64,000 nucleotides of DNA from Pseudomonas lactis (GCF_001439845.1 NZ_JYLO01000015.1:1-64000); one strand, 5' to 3'. Numbered from the stretch's first letter, positions 31,106-39,615 are shown. Numbers and translations: made by a program. Notes: generated by a model from the sequence alone, not told the origin.

Positions 31106-31289
31106 TTTGTCGAAGCTTGAAAAAAACCAGACCCCCCAAGACCTCCAGGCACAGGCGGACTCCCGTGAGGCCCTTGCTTATCTGGCGTCTACCGACTGGT
31201 ACAGCTTGCGGTACCTCGAAGAGAACACGCCCGTGCCCGAAGCGATTCTGGCCGCCAGGGCGGTGGCCCGTGGCAAGGTCCTCTCATGA
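31098..31289 (+). CDS. Fibre assembly chaperone, cassette 2
   Basis: A 63-residue helical protein with the STDWYSLRYLEENTPVPEA motif matching the cassette 1 chaperone. It probably helps fold the fibre at 29661. Its stop overlaps the endolysin start by 4 bases (ATGA), which couples the fibre cassette to lysis genes. Confidence 0.75.
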   Translation: MFDLSKLEKNQTPQDLQAQADSREALAYLASTDWYSLRYLEENTPVPEAILAARAVARGKVLS

Positions 31290-31837
31290 CACTCGCGCAA
31301 CTCCAGCACATCTTTCCACGCGCCCGCTCTTTAGCGGGCGTTTTCATATCCTCACTCAACTTGGCAATGCTGAATCGGCAAATCAACACTCCCCAACGCG
31401 CCGCAGCCTTCCTCGCTCAAATCGGTCACGAGTCGGGTGAACTGCACTACGTGCGCGAACTGGGCAGTGATCAATACCTGAGCAAGTACGACACCGGCAG
31501 CTTGGCCGCGCGGCAGGGCAACACCCCCGAAGCGGACGGAGATGGACAAAAGTATCGTGGCAGAGGGCTCATCCAGATAACCGGCCGCCGTAATTACCTT
31601 GCGTGCAGCCAGGCATTGTTCGGCGATGATCGCCTGCTGCTCCAGCCACAACTGCTGGAGCAACCGCAATGGGCCTGCGAATCCGCCGCCTGGTTCTGGC
31701 AAAGCAACGGCCTTAACGAACTCGCCGACAAAGGCCAGTTCACCACCATCACCCGTCGCATCAACGGTGGCCTCAACGGTCTGGACGACCGTTTGCAGTT
31801 ATGGGCCCGGGCGAAGGCGGTGTTATGCGCTTCCTAG
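31286..31837 (+). CDS. Endolysin, GH19 chitinase-like muramidase
   Basis: A 183-residue enzyme of glycoside hydrolase family 19, used by phages to cut peptidoglycan. Catalytic Glu is seen in AAFLAQIGHESGELHYVREL at about residue 50; the KYRGRGLIQITGRRNY substrate-binding motif follows at about 90-105, and CESAAWFWQSNGLNELAD near 130. No signal peptide is present, so export depends on the holin at 5916. It overlaps the fibre chaperone before it and Rz after it (13 bases). Confidence 0.9.
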   Translation: MTLAQLQHIFPRARSLAGVFISSLNLAMLNRQINTPQRAAAFLAQIGHESGELHYVRELGSDQYLSKYDTGSLAARQGNTPEADGDGQKYRGRGLIQITGRRNYLACSQALFGDDRLLLQPQLLEQPQWACESAAWFWQSNGLNELADKGQFTTITRRINGGLNGLDDRLQLWARAKAVLCAS

Positions 31838-32319
31838 GCGCGTTTCGCTTGATCGGTGTGTGCTTGCTCATGGCGTTGGTCTGGCAGGTACAGGCGTGGC
31901 GATACGGTGCGCGTATTGAGTTGCAATCGGTCGCCCATGCCCAGGCTCTGAGTCGACAAAGCCAGGCAGCCCTGGAGCGTCAACAGGCCGAACAAACCAA
32001 ACGCCTGGCCCTTGAGCAACGCCTCAGCGCCAGCGATCAACAACACACCCAGGAATTAAGCGATGCCCAACGCAACCAAGTGGCTCTGCGCGATCGCCTG
32101 GCCACTGCTGATGTGCGGCTGTCAGTCCTTCTCGACACCACCGCCACTGGCTGTACAGTGCCAGCCGCCTCCACCCCCGGCGGCGTGGTTCATGCAGCCC
32201 CGCGAGCCCGACTTGACCCGGCGCATGCTCAGCGAATTATCCGCATCACCGACGACGGCGATAACGCCCTGATCGCCTTGCGTGCTTGCCAGGCCTACGT
32301 GCAGGCCGTCGCGCATTAG
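31825..32319 (+). CDS. Inner-membrane spanin (Rz-like)
   Basis: A 164-residue protein with a single N-terminal membrane anchor (LIGVCLLMALVWQVQAW) and a long helical periplasmic part rich in Gln and Ala (ALSRQSQAALERQQAEQTKR) typical of i-spanins. Together with Rz1 it fuses inner and outer membranes in the last step of lysis. The ATG at 31825 lies inside the end of the endolysin gene. A second, out-of-frame gene (32063-32272) is nested within it. Confidence 0.85.
   Translation: MRFLGAFRLIGVCLLMALVWQVQAWRYGARIELQSVAHAQALSRQSQAALERQQAEQTKRLALEQRLSASDQQHTQELSDAQRNQVALRDRLATADVRLSVLLDTTATGCTVPAASTPGGVVHAAPRARLDPAHAQRIIRITDDGDNALIALRACQAYVQAVAH
32063..32272 (+). CDS. Outer-membrane spanin lipoprotein (Rz1-like), nested in Rz
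   Basis: A 69-residue protein in the +1 frame within Rz. The N-terminus is a lipoprotein signal (WLCAIAWPLLMCGCQSF) with the lipobox Cys at about residue 20, followed by a proline-rich stretch (QCQPPPPPAAW). This is the standard nested Rz/Rz1 layout of lambda-like phages. No better reading of the frame exists. The start ATG has no strong ribosome site. Confidence 0.75.
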   Translation: MPNATKWLCAIAWPLLMCGCQSFSTPPPLAVQCQPPPPPAAWFMQPREPDLTRRMLSELSASPTTAITP

Positions 32320-32400
32320 TCTCTTGATGCACTCTGTGTCTTGCATGGTCGATGGGCTCCTGTAGGGTAGGCAAACCCCCGCCCATTCTTGGAGACGACC

Positions 32401-32901
32401 GTGAAGGAAATCACTCAACTGGCTGCCGAACTGGGGCGCCGTTTGCAGGTGCTCAGTGCCCACGTCACCACTGCCGAGTCCTGTACCGGCGGCGGTATTG
32501 CCGAAGCCATCACGCGGATCCCGGGCAGTTCGGCCTGGTTCGAGGCGGGCTATGTCACTTATTCCAACCGGCAGAAGACCCGGCAACTGAATGTGCCGGA
32601 AAAGCTGTTTGCCAAAGTCGGGGCCGTCAGCCAGGAAGTGGTGGAAGCGATGGCCCGCGGCGCGCAGGAAAAAAGCCTGGCGCGGTTTGCCGTGGCGGTC
32701 AGTGGGGTCGCGGGCCCCGATGGCGGTTCGCCGGACAAGCCGGTGGGTACCGTTTGGCTGGCCTTTGCCGTGGGCGACGAAATTACGGCCGAGCTTGCGC
32801 ACTTCCCCGGCAACCGCGACGAGGTCCGCCGACAAACGGTAAAAGCCGCGCTGGAGGGCTTGTTGCGACGAGCTGCAGCAGAAATAGACAATCAGGGGTA
32901 G
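32401..32901 (+). CDS. cinA: CinA C-terminal domain: nicotinamide-nucleotide amidohydrolase (PncC)
   Basis: A 166-residue enzyme that deamidates nicotinamide mononucleotide to nicotinate mononucleotide in NAD recycling. TTAESCTGGGIAEAITRIPG and SGVAGPDGGSPDKPVGTVWL are the family signature. The GTG at 32401 is chosen because GGAG lies 6 bases upstream. It is the first core gene after the tailocin and marks its right border; cinA-recA-recX order is normal for Pseudomonas. Confidence 0.92.
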   Translation: MKEITQLAAELGRRLQVLSAHVTTAESCTGGGIAEAITRIPGSSAWFEAGYVTYSNRQKTRQLNVPEKLFAKVGAVSQEVVEAMARGAQEKSLARFAVAVSGVAGPDGGSPDKPVGTVWLAFAVGDEITAELAHFPGNRDEVRRQTVKAALEGLLRRAAAEIDNQG

Positions 32902-32928
32902 GCGATCACCGATCTTTGTGGAACAATA

Positions 32929-32944
32929 CTGTCTACTTATACAG
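32929..32944. promoter_or_regulatory. LexA box of recA
   Basis: CTGTCTACTTATACAG fits the CTG-N10-CAG SOS operator and lies 41 bases before the recA start codon. Confidence 0.9.
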
Positions 32945-32984
32945 GTGTTGGCCGTCAGGCCTTATTGATTACGTGAGGACTTTA

Positions 32985-34043
32985 ATGGACGACAACAAGA
33001 AGAAAGCCTTGGCTGCGGCCCTGGGTCAGATCGAACGTCAATTCGGCAAGGGTGCCGTAATGCGTATGGGCGATCACGACCGTCAGGCGATCCCGGCTAT
33101 TTCCACTGGCTCTCTGGGTCTGGACATCGCACTCGGCATTGGCGGCCTGCCAAAAGGCCGTATCGTTGAAATCTACGGTCCTGAATCTTCCGGTAAAACC
33201 ACCCTGACCCTGTCGGTGATTGCCCAGGCGCAGAAAATGGGCGCCACCTGTGCGTTCGTTGATGCCGAGCACGCCCTGGATCCTGAGTACGCCGGCAAGC
33301 TGGGCGTCAACGTCGATGACCTGCTGGTTTCCCAGCCGGACACCGGCGAGCAAGCCCTGGAAATCACCGACATGCTGGTGCGCTCCAACGCCATCGACGT
33401 GATCGTGGTCGACTCCGTGGCGGCCCTGGTGCCCAAGGCTGAAATCGAAGGCGAAATGGGCGACATGCACGTGGGCCTGCAAGCCCGCCTGATGTCCCAG
33501 GCGCTGCGTAAAATCACCGGTAACATCAAGAACGCCAATTGCCTGGTGATCTTCATCAACCAGATCCGTATGAAGATCGGCGTGATGTTCGGCAGCCCGG
33601 AAACCACCACCGGTGGTAACGCGCTGAAGTTCTACGCCTCTGTCCGTCTGGATATCCGCCGTACCGGCGCGGTGAAGGAAGGCGACGAGGTTGTTGGTAG
33701 CGAAACCCGCGTCAAGGTTGTGAAGAACAAGGTAGCGCCGCCATTCCGTCAGGCAGAGTTCCAGATACTCTACGGTAAGGGTATTTACCTGAACGGCGAG
33801 ATGATCGACCTGGGCGTACTGCACGGTTTCGTCGAGAAGTCGGGTGCCTGGTATGCCTACAACGGCAGCAAGATCGGTCAGGGTAAGGCCAACTCGGCCA
33901 AGTTCCTGGCGGATAACCCGGATATCGCTGCCACGCTTGAGAAGCAGATCCGCGACAAGCTGCTGACTGCCGCGCCAGATGTAAAAGCGGCTGCCAACCG
34001 TGAGCCGGTTGAAGAAGTGGAAGAAGCCGACACTGACATCTGA
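32985..34043 (+). CDS. recA: Recombinase RecA
   Basis: A 352-residue RecA. Walker A is GPESSGKTT at 65-73; VVDSVAALVPKAEIEGEMGD, the LMSQALRKIT segment and FINQIRMKIGVMFG (loop L1-L2 region) are all intact. It pairs DNA strands and, as a filament, triggers cleavage of LexA and of phage-type repressors such as the one at 4591. AGGA lies 6-7 bases before the ATG. The frame can be extended upstream into cinA, but residue 1 is set by family length and the SOS box. Confidence 0.98.
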   Translation: MDDNKKKALAAALGQIERQFGKGAVMRMGDHDRQAIPAISTGSLGLDIALGIGGLPKGRIVEIYGPESSGKTTLTLSVIAQAQKMGATCAFVDAEHALDPEYAGKLGVNVDDLLVSQPDTGEQALEITDMLVRSNAIDVIVVDSVAALVPKAEIEGEMGDMHVGLQARLMSQALRKITGNIKNANCLVIFINQIRMKIGVMFGSPETTTGGNALKFYASVRLDIRRTGAVKEGDEVVGSETRVKVVKNKVAPPFRQAEFQILYGKGIYLNGEMIDLGVLHGFVEKSGAWYAYNGSKIGQGKANSAKFLADNPDIAATLEKQIRDKLLTAAPDVKAAANREPVEEVEEADTDI

Positions 34044-34051
34044 AGCAAACG

Positions 34052-34519
34052 ATGACTGTTGTACTTGATACACTCGTCGCCGTTCGGCGCACTGCGATGG
34101 ACCTGCTCGCTCGCCGCGAGCATGGTCGAGTCGAGCTGACACGTAAGCTGCGTCAGCGCGGCGCAGAGCCTGAGATGATCGAAACAGCCCTCGACCGGTT
34201 GACGGAAGAAGGGCTGTTGTCGGAAGCCCGTTACCTTGAAAGTTTTGTGTCTTACCGCGCACGTTCCGGTTACGGCCCTGCGCGGATTCGTGAAGAACTG
34301 AGCCAACGTGGCCTGCAACGTGCCGATATCGACCTCGCGCTACGTGAGTGCGGTATCAGTTGGCAGTCGCAATTGGAGGAAACCTGGCGTCGCAAGTTTG
34401 CGGGCCACCTTCCAATTGATGCCAGGGAGCGTGCGAAGCAAGGTCGTTTCTTGAGTTATCGCGGGTTTTCGATGGATATGATCAGCCGCTTATTGAGCGG
34501 TCGGGATATGGACGACTGA
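34052..34519 (+). CDS. recX: Regulatory protein RecX
   Basis: A 155-residue modulator of RecA filaments. LLARREHGRVELTRKLRQRG, GLLSEARYLESFVSYRARSG and YGPARIREELSQRGL are its helical repeat units. It starts 8 bases after recA and shares its transcript; a strong terminator follows. Confidence 0.95.
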   Translation: MTVVLDTLVAVRRTAMDLLARREHGRVELTRKLRQRGAEPEMIETALDRLTEEGLLSEARYLESFVSYRARSGYGPARIREELSQRGLQRADIDLALRECGISWQSQLEETWRRKFAGHLPIDARERAKQGRFLSYRGFSMDMISRLLSGRDMDD

Positions 34520-34532
34520 ACGCCAAAAAAAC

Positions 34533-34568
34533 AAAGGCCCACTATGAAAATAGTGGGCCTTTTTTTTC
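34533..34568. terminator. Bidirectional terminator between recX and the LOG gene
   Basis: AAGGCCCACTA and TAGTGGGCCTT form a long stem with A and T runs on both sides, suiting the convergent genes. Confidence 0.9.
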
Positions 34569-34580
34569 GCCTGTAAAAAA

Positions 34581-35693
34581 TCACGCTGTCTCTGGCGTCA
34601 TCCGTTGCTGCGCCTTGCCCTGAGCCTGTGCCCAGTTCTCCGGCAGGTTGATGTAATCCACCAACTCCCGCAGCCGCCCCTGATCGCGACCGTTGAAATT
34701 GAACACCAGGCGCGTCAAATGGCTGAATCTCGGTTCGTCATGGTCTTCGCCGGTATAGGCGAGTTGCTGGAACTCGCCACTGAGCCGCAGGCTGGCAAAC
34801 GCTTGTTGCATATGGGCCAGGGCGCGCTCACTCAGCGGATGATTCATGCGCAGTACGAACTCACGCTTAAGCCAACGGGTGGAGTGGAAGTTGGCGTAGA
34901 ACTGGTTGATTTCGTCCACGGCCTCTTCGGCGCTGTACACCAGGCGGACCAGTTTGAGGTCGGTGGGCAGGATATAGCGATTGGCTTCCAACTGGCCGCG
35001 GATGAAGTCCAGGGCGCCTTGCCAGAACCCACCGCCCGGCGCATCCAGTAGCACGACCGGCACCAGCGGGCTTTTGCCGGTTTGGATCAGGGTCAGCACT
35101 TCCAATGCCTCGTCGAGGGTGCCGAAACCGCCAGGGCACAACACCAGCGCGTCGGCTTCTTTGACGAAGAACAGCTTGCGGGTGAAGAAGAAGTGGAATG
35201 ACAGCAGGTTTTCGGTGCCATCAATGGTCGGATTGGCGTGCTGTTCAAAGGGCAGGGTGATATTGAACCCCAGGCTGTGCTCCAGGCCCGCGCCTTCGTG
35301 GGCTGCGGCCATGATGCCGCCACCGCCGCCGGTGATGACCATCAGGTCGGAACGTGCGAGCGCGGCACCCACTTCTCGGGCCAGCGCATACAAGGGGCTT
35401 TCCACTGGTGTACGCGCCGAGCCGAATACCGTGACTTTGCGCCGGCCCTTGAACTGTTCGAGAACGCGAAAGGCATGGTCCAATTCGCGGATGGCGCGCA
35501 GGGTGATTTTGGCGTTCCAGCGGTCACGGTCGTCCTGGGCCATGCGCAGGACGGTGAGGATCATGTCTCGATAAAGAGGGATATTCGGACTGTTGGGAGC
35601 GATCAACTGAATTTGTGCGTCGACCTGCTGAGTAAGGTCGGTCCCGTTTTCTTCAAAATGACGAAGCAGCAAATCATTCGATTCATAAGGCAT
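34581..35693 (-). CDS. LOG family protein (nucleotide 5'-monophosphate nucleosidase-like)
   Basis: A 370-residue protein of the LOG group. The core has the Rossmann start KVTVFGSARTP (about residue 87), VITGGGGGIMAAAHEGAG and the PGGFGTLDEALEVL motif whose Glu and Arg are catalytic in cytokinin phosphoribohydrolases and in the PpnN type. The flanking N- and C-terminal segments make it longer than plant-type LOG (about 190 residues), so a role in nucleotide turnover is more likely than cytokinin synthesis. Convergent with recX. Confidence 0.85.
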   Translation of the reverse strand: MPYESNDLLLRHFEENGTDLTQQVDAQIQLIAPNSPNIPLYRDMILTVLRMAQDDRDRWNAKITLRAIRELDHAFRVLEQFKGRRKVTVFGSARTPVESPLYALAREVGAALARSDLMVITGGGGGIMAAAHEGAGLEHSLGFNITLPFEQHANPTIDGTENLLSFHFFFTRKLFFVKEADALVLCPGGFGTLDEALEVLTLIQTGKSPLVPVVLLDAPGGGFWQGALDFIRGQLEANRYILPTDLKLVRLVYSAEEAVDEINQFYANFHSTRWLKREFVLRMNHPLSERALAHMQQAFASLRLSGEFQQLAYTGEDHDEPRFSHLTRLVFNFNGRDQGRLRELVDYINLPENWAQAQGKAQQRMTPETA

Positions 35694-35987
35694 TCAATTT
35701 CTCCTTTCTTTACAGGGCCTGGTAGTCGACGAGAACGTCGCTTGGGCCACGACACTGCTTGTGTCGCGGCATGCCGCAGGAGGGCAGGCCTTTTTTGTCC
35801 TGAAAATATGACAGAGCAGCATTAAAAACTGTGGTGGGCGGGTAGCCGGGCTAAACGGATGATGGGCCGAAAAACCCTTGGCTGGCAACCGCTTATTGGT
35901 GGCTCATTACGCAGTTCAGTCGCAGGCAGCAAACGCAGCACGGGCGTGCGCGCCGCTGGACAGCGGCGCCGGAGGGGCAAGCAGAGG

Positions 35988-36422
35988 TTACTTTTTCTTC
36001 TTCGCCGGAGCCGGGCAATCGGACTCTGCAAACTTGACCGAAGCCACCGGGCGATTGGTCTTGTTCTCGGTGATTTCATAGCGCATCACTGCGCCCTTGG
36101 CCATCAGCTCGCGATAGCCTGGGTTGGTGCACACACTGCGCCCCAGCTGGAAATACACAGCCTTGGGGTTGGCGCGCATCTGTTCGGCACGGTCAGGCAG
36201 CACGCTGAGGTGATCGATCAACTGCATGCCTTCAACGGTGTAGGCGACTTCCAGGGTTTTTTCATCGATTTCCCGGGGCAGGTCCTTGTTGCTTTCGGCC
36301 GCGACGCTTTGCAGCTTCTTGTTCATTTGAGCCTCCAGCAGCGAGGCCGCATGGGCGCCCATAGGCAAGACCAGCGCAAGGGCGACGGATGGGGCAACAA
36401 GGCGCAGCATGGAACGCAGCAT
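35988..36422 (-). CDS. Secreted QSregVF-family protein (PA3611-like)
   Basis: A 144-residue protein with an N-terminal signal peptide (MLRSMLRLVAPSVALALVLP, cut after AHA). The mature part carries KTLEVAYTVEGMQLIDHLSV and the SVCTNPGYRELMAKGAVMRY segment with a Cys that may pair with the one in AESDCPAPAKKKK. This fits the quorum-sensing-regulated virulence factor family known from PA3611; the surrounding order also matches P. aeruginosa. The 294 bases between it and the LOG gene show only a small hairpin at 35749-35765. Confidence 0.75.
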   Translation of the reverse strand: MLRSMLRLVAPSVALALVLPMGAHAASLLEAQMNKKLQSVAAESNKDLPREIDEKTLEVAYTVEGMQLIDHLSVLPDRAEQMRANPKAVYFQLGRSVCTNPGYRELMAKGAVMRYEITENKTNRPVASVKFAESDCPAPAKKKK

Positions 36423-36600
36423 GAAACTCTCCTGATTCGGTTACTGGTGCATAGACCAGCCACTGGGCTGTGCGTTCAGTGGCGCGCAATTATAGGTGAG
36501 CCCTTGCCACTACAGCCAGGCGTATCGCTGGTAAACTGCGGGACTTCTGTTTTTCACGAGTTTGTTCCGTGTCGATTTCCTTTTCTTCGTCGCGTGCCCG

Positions 36601-37320
36601 ATGAGCCACGCCGTCTCCCGTTTGCGTACCCAGCGTCTGGCGCGTGCCGTCAGGCCGTTTCTCAATCGGGGTTCGCGTGCTGAACGCTGTCCCGGCTGTC
36701 GGGTCATTCCTGAATACTGCCTATGTGCCTGGCGGCCGCAGGTAGAAGCCAAGTCGGCCATGTGCCTGTTGATGCATGACGTAGAGCCGATGAAACCCAG
36801 CAACACGGGCTGGCTGATCGCCGATGTCATACACGACACCACCGCGTTCGCCTGGTCGCGTACCGAAGTCGACCCCGAGCTGCTCAGGTTGCTGGCCGAC
36901 TCGCAGTGGCAACCGTATATCGTATTTCCCGGCGAATTCGTGGCGCCGCAACGGGTGGTCAGTGAAGTGTGCGTGGATGTGGGCAAGCGCCCGCTGTTCA
37001 TTCTGCTGGACGGTACCTGGAGCGAAGCGCGCAAGATGTTTCGCAAAAGCCCCTACCTGGAACATTTACCCGTGCTGAGCCTGGCGCCCGAGCAGCTGTC
37101 GCGTTACAAGCTACGGCGCTCTAAGCGTGATGACCATTTCTGCACCGCCGAGGTGGCGGCGCTGTGCCTGGAGCTGGCTGATGACCTGGGCGCCAGCGAA
37201 GTGCTGGATGCCTACCTCGATGTGTTCAGCACCCACTACCTGGCTGCCAAGTTCCAACTGCCACTGGATGCTGCGGACGCCGTGCATACGCGCCTCGCAC
37301 CCTACATCCCGGCGGGATAA
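36601..37320 (+). CDS. tapT: tRNA-uridine aminocarboxypropyltransferase (DTW domain, TapT)
   Basis: A 239-residue DTW-domain enzyme that adds the 3-amino-3-carboxypropyl group to uridine in tRNA (acp3U47 in E. coli). It has the N-terminal zinc-type CPGCRVIPEYCLC, the LLMHDVEPMKPSNTG segment, the DTW-equivalent LLDGTWSEARKM and SRYKLRRSKRDDHFCTAE. The ATG at 36601 gives the normal length; a GTG at 36562 would add 13 residues. Confidence 0.85.
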   Translation: MSHAVSRLRTQRLARAVRPFLNRGSRAERCPGCRVIPEYCLCAWRPQVEAKSAMCLLMHDVEPMKPSNTGWLIADVIHDTTAFAWSRTEVDPELLRLLADSQWQPYIVFPGEFVAPQRVVSEVCVDVGKRPLFILLDGTWSEARKMFRKSPYLEHLPVLSLAPEQLSRYKLRRSKRDDHFCTAEVAALCLELADDLGASEVLDAYLDVFSTHYLAAKFQLPLDAADAVHTRLAPYIPAG

Positions 37321-37571
37321 CCAGACGACGTTTGCATGATGGCACTGTAAGCCCGCAACCCGCTAAAATCCCCACGGGCGTAGTGCTTGACCCTCCAGGC
37401 TACGCTGGGCATGCTGTGCGCCGATTGGGTGCAACCGTGAATTATCGACGTCGTTTCATGTGTTTTTGACGTTGAGCGGGCCCTGTGGCGATCGCTGCCT
37501 GGCCGTCGCCTCGTGTATTGGTGAACCCTGAACCCATCAGGGCTCCCATAAAAAACAGGATCATTTAACCA

Positions 37572-38222
37572 ATGGCCACATACGAAATCCTGATTGCCGA
37601 TGACCACCCGCTGTTTCGCAGCGCGCTGCATCAGGCCGTAACCCTGGGCCTTGGCCCCGATGTACGTCTGGTCGAAGTGGCCAGCATTGCCGAACTGGAA
37701 GCCCGCCTCACCGAAAAATCCGACTGGGACCTGGTATTGCTCGACCTGAACATGCCGGGTGCCTACGGTTTCTCCGGGTTGGTGCTGTTGCGTGGGCAAT
37801 ATCCGCAAATACCGGTGGTGATGGTGTCGGCCCAGGAAGAAGCCGATGTGGTGGTGCGTTCCAAAGAGTTTGGCGCCAGCGGTTTCATTCCCAAGTCCAG
37901 CGCGATGGAAGATATCCAGAAAGCCGTGCGTACGGTGTTGGACGGCGATGTGTCCTGGCCACCCCAGGCGTTTGAAGAAATCAATGTGTCCGATGAAGCC
38001 AAGGCCGCCCGCGATGGCCTGGCCAGCTTGACGCCCCAGCAGTTCCGGGTATTGACCATGGTTTGCGAAGGGTTGTTGAACAAGCAGATTGCCTACGAGT
38101 TGAGTGTGTCCGAAGCGACCATCAAGGCCCACGTTACGGCGATTTTCCGTAAGTTAGGCGTGCGTACGCGCACCCAGGCGGCGTTGCTGCTGCAGCAACT
38201 TGAGTCTATCTCGCAACATTAA
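37572..38222 (+). CDS. erdR: LuxR-type response regulator ErdR
   Basis: A 216-residue regulator: receiver domain with ADDHP at 10-14 and the phospho-Asp in LVLLDLNMPG (about residue 57), followed by a LuxR-type helix-turn-helix (LTPQQFRVLTMVCEGLLNKQ, then VSEATIKAHVTAIFRKLGV). ErdR in Pseudomonas controls ethanol and acetate use genes together with other regulators. The 251-base region upstream should hold its promoter. dgkA follows in the same direction, as in P. aeruginosa. Confidence 0.9.
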   Translation: MATYEILIADDHPLFRSALHQAVTLGLGPDVRLVEVASIAELEARLTEKSDWDLVLLDLNMPGAYGFSGLVLLRGQYPQIPVVMVSAQEEADVVVRSKEFGASGFIPKSSAMEDIQKAVRTVLDGDVSWPPQAFEEINVSDEAKAARDGLASLTPQQFRVLTMVCEGLLNKQIAYELSVSEATIKAHVTAIFRKLGVRTRTQAALLLQQLESISQH

Positions 38223-38297
38223 GTTACAGCCGCTTCACGCTTTTTTGACTTTGCGTGATCTAGCTTCCCCACTTCTTTGGTTCAGTTGCCTACATCT

Positions 38298-38660
38298 ATG
38301 TCGCCTTTCAAGGGTCAAACCGGTATCAAACGTATCTTCAACGCAGGGGGCTATTCCTTGGATGGCCTGCGTGCAGCTTTCACTGGCGAGGCGGCATTCC
38401 GCCAGTTGGTATTGTTGAACGTCATCCTGATCCCCCTGAGCTTTTTCCTGCAGGTCAGCCGGGTTGAACGGGCGCTGCTGATTGCAGTGTGTTTGTTGGC
38501 GCTGATCGTTGAATTGCTCAACTCAGCGGTAGAAGCGGCCATTGACCGTATCTCCCTGGACCGCCACCCGCTGTCGAAGAACGCCAAGGACATGGGTAGT
38601 GCCGCGCAGTTCGTGGCACTGACCATGATCACCCTGGTATGGGCCGTGATCCTGATCTGA
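38298..38660 (+). CDS. dgkA: Diacylglycerol kinase DgkA
   Basis: A 120-residue inner-membrane enzyme that phosphorylates diacylglycerol to phosphatidate. It has a basic N-terminus, then NAGGYSLDGLRAAFTGEAAF, the conserved ELLNSAVEAAIDRISLDRHP active-site helix and the AKDMGSAAQ motif, and three membrane helices. The ATG at 38298 gives the family length. Convergent with finR, with 3 bases between the stop codons. Confidence 0.95.
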   Translation: MSPFKGQTGIKRIFNAGGYSLDGLRAAFTGEAAFRQLVLLNVILIPLSFFLQVSRVERALLIAVCLLALIVELLNSAVEAAIDRISLDRHPLSKNAKDMGSAAQFVALTMITLVWAVILI

Positions 38661-38663
38661 CGA

Positions 38664-39590
38664 TCACGCGATACTCGGCAGCACGATCTCGTCGCTGCGC
38701 TGCACCCCAGCGGTGAAGGCGCGGCACAGTTCGAGAAACTCGCGCATCGCCGAGGTCTGGTACTTCTGCTTGTGCCAGATGAAGTAGAACTGCCGGGCCA
38801 GGTCCAGGTCCGGGGTTTCCACCGGCACCAGGCTGCCACGGCGGAAGGCATCGCGCAGCGCCAGCCGCGAAATGCAGCCAATTCCCAAGCCTGACTCCAC
38901 GGCCCGCTTGATTGCCTCCGTGTGTTCCAGTTCCAGGCGGATATTGAGTGCGCTGCGGTGATGACGCATGGCCTGGTCGAAGGTCAGGCGCGTGCCCGAG
39001 CCTTGTTCCCGCAGGATCCACGCTTCGTGGGTCAATTCGTCCATGGTTGCCACGCCGCGCTTGGCCAAATGATGCTGAGGGGCGCAAAACACCACCAGCT
39101 CATCTTCTACCCAGGTTTGCACCTCGATATCCGGATGGCTGCAGTCGCCTTCGATTAGACCCAGGTCAATTTCGTAATGGGCAACCTGATGCACGATATG
39201 CGCAGTGTTCTGCACATGCAGCTTTACCTGGCTCTCGGGGTGTTGCTGCATGAAGCTGCCAATCAACAGCGTCGCCAGGTAATTGCCGATGGTCAGCGTG
39301 GCGCCGACCGCAAGGGAGCCGAAGCCGGACTTGCCGTTGAGCAGGTCTTCGATCTCCTTGGCCTGGTCCAGCAGCGCAACGGCCTGGGGCAACAGTTGGT
39401 GACCGAGGGCATTGAGGCTCAGGCGTTTACCGGCGCGGTCGAATAATTGGCAGCTGGATTGACGCTCCAGCTCGGTAATCGAGGTGCTGGCGGCGGATTG
39501 AGATAAGGCCAGAAGGCCAGCAGCGCGCGAGACGCTTTCCTGCTGGGCGACGGCGACGAAAACTTGCAGTTGACGGAGAGTAAATCGCAT
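38664..39590 (-). CDS. finR: LysR-family regulator FinR
   Basis: A 308-residue LysR regulator. Starting at MRFTLRQLQVFVAVAQQESV, it has the usual winged helix (residues 1-60: SRAAGLLALSQSAASTSITE) and a substrate-binding domain with GIGCISRLALRDAFRRG near 240. In P. putida FinR activates the adjacent, divergent fpr gene under superoxide and sulfite-related stress, and the same layout is found here. The longer frame to 39665 has no ribosome site and would be too long for the family. Confidence 0.88.
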   Translation of the reverse strand: MRFTLRQLQVFVAVAQQESVSRAAGLLALSQSAASTSITELERQSSCQLFDRAGKRLSLNALGHQLLPQAVALLDQAKEIEDLLNGKSGFGSLAVGATLTIGNYLATLLIGSFMQQHPESQVKLHVQNTAHIVHQVAHYEIDLGLIEGDCSHPDIEVQTWVEDELVVFCAPQHHLAKRGVATMDELTHEAWILREQGSGTRLTFDQAMRHHRSALNIRLELEHTEAIKRAVESGLGIGCISRLALRDAFRRGSLVPVETPDLDLARQFYFIWHKQKYQTSAMREFLELCRAFTAGVQRSDEIVLPSIA

Positions 39591-39602
39591 ATCGATATAA
39601 CC

Positions 39603-39615
39603 GATAACCCTTATC
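39603..39615. promoter_or_regulatory. Palindrome between finR and fpr, candidate FinR site
   Basis: GATAA-CCC-TTATC is a perfect palindrome 13 bases upstream of the finR start and about 100 before fpr. It includes a T-N11-A motif as used by LysR regulators. Confidence 0.5.

Noticed and set aside
4399..32319. The tail cluster as a complete prophage
   Set aside because: No terminase, portal, capsid, replication or integrase genes are found in 28 kb; the right border is an intact cinA.
32352..32984. Upstream extension of the recA frame by 211 codons
   Set aside because: The extension overlaps cinA in another frame, RecA length and N-terminus are fixed in the family, and the SOS box lies inside the extension.
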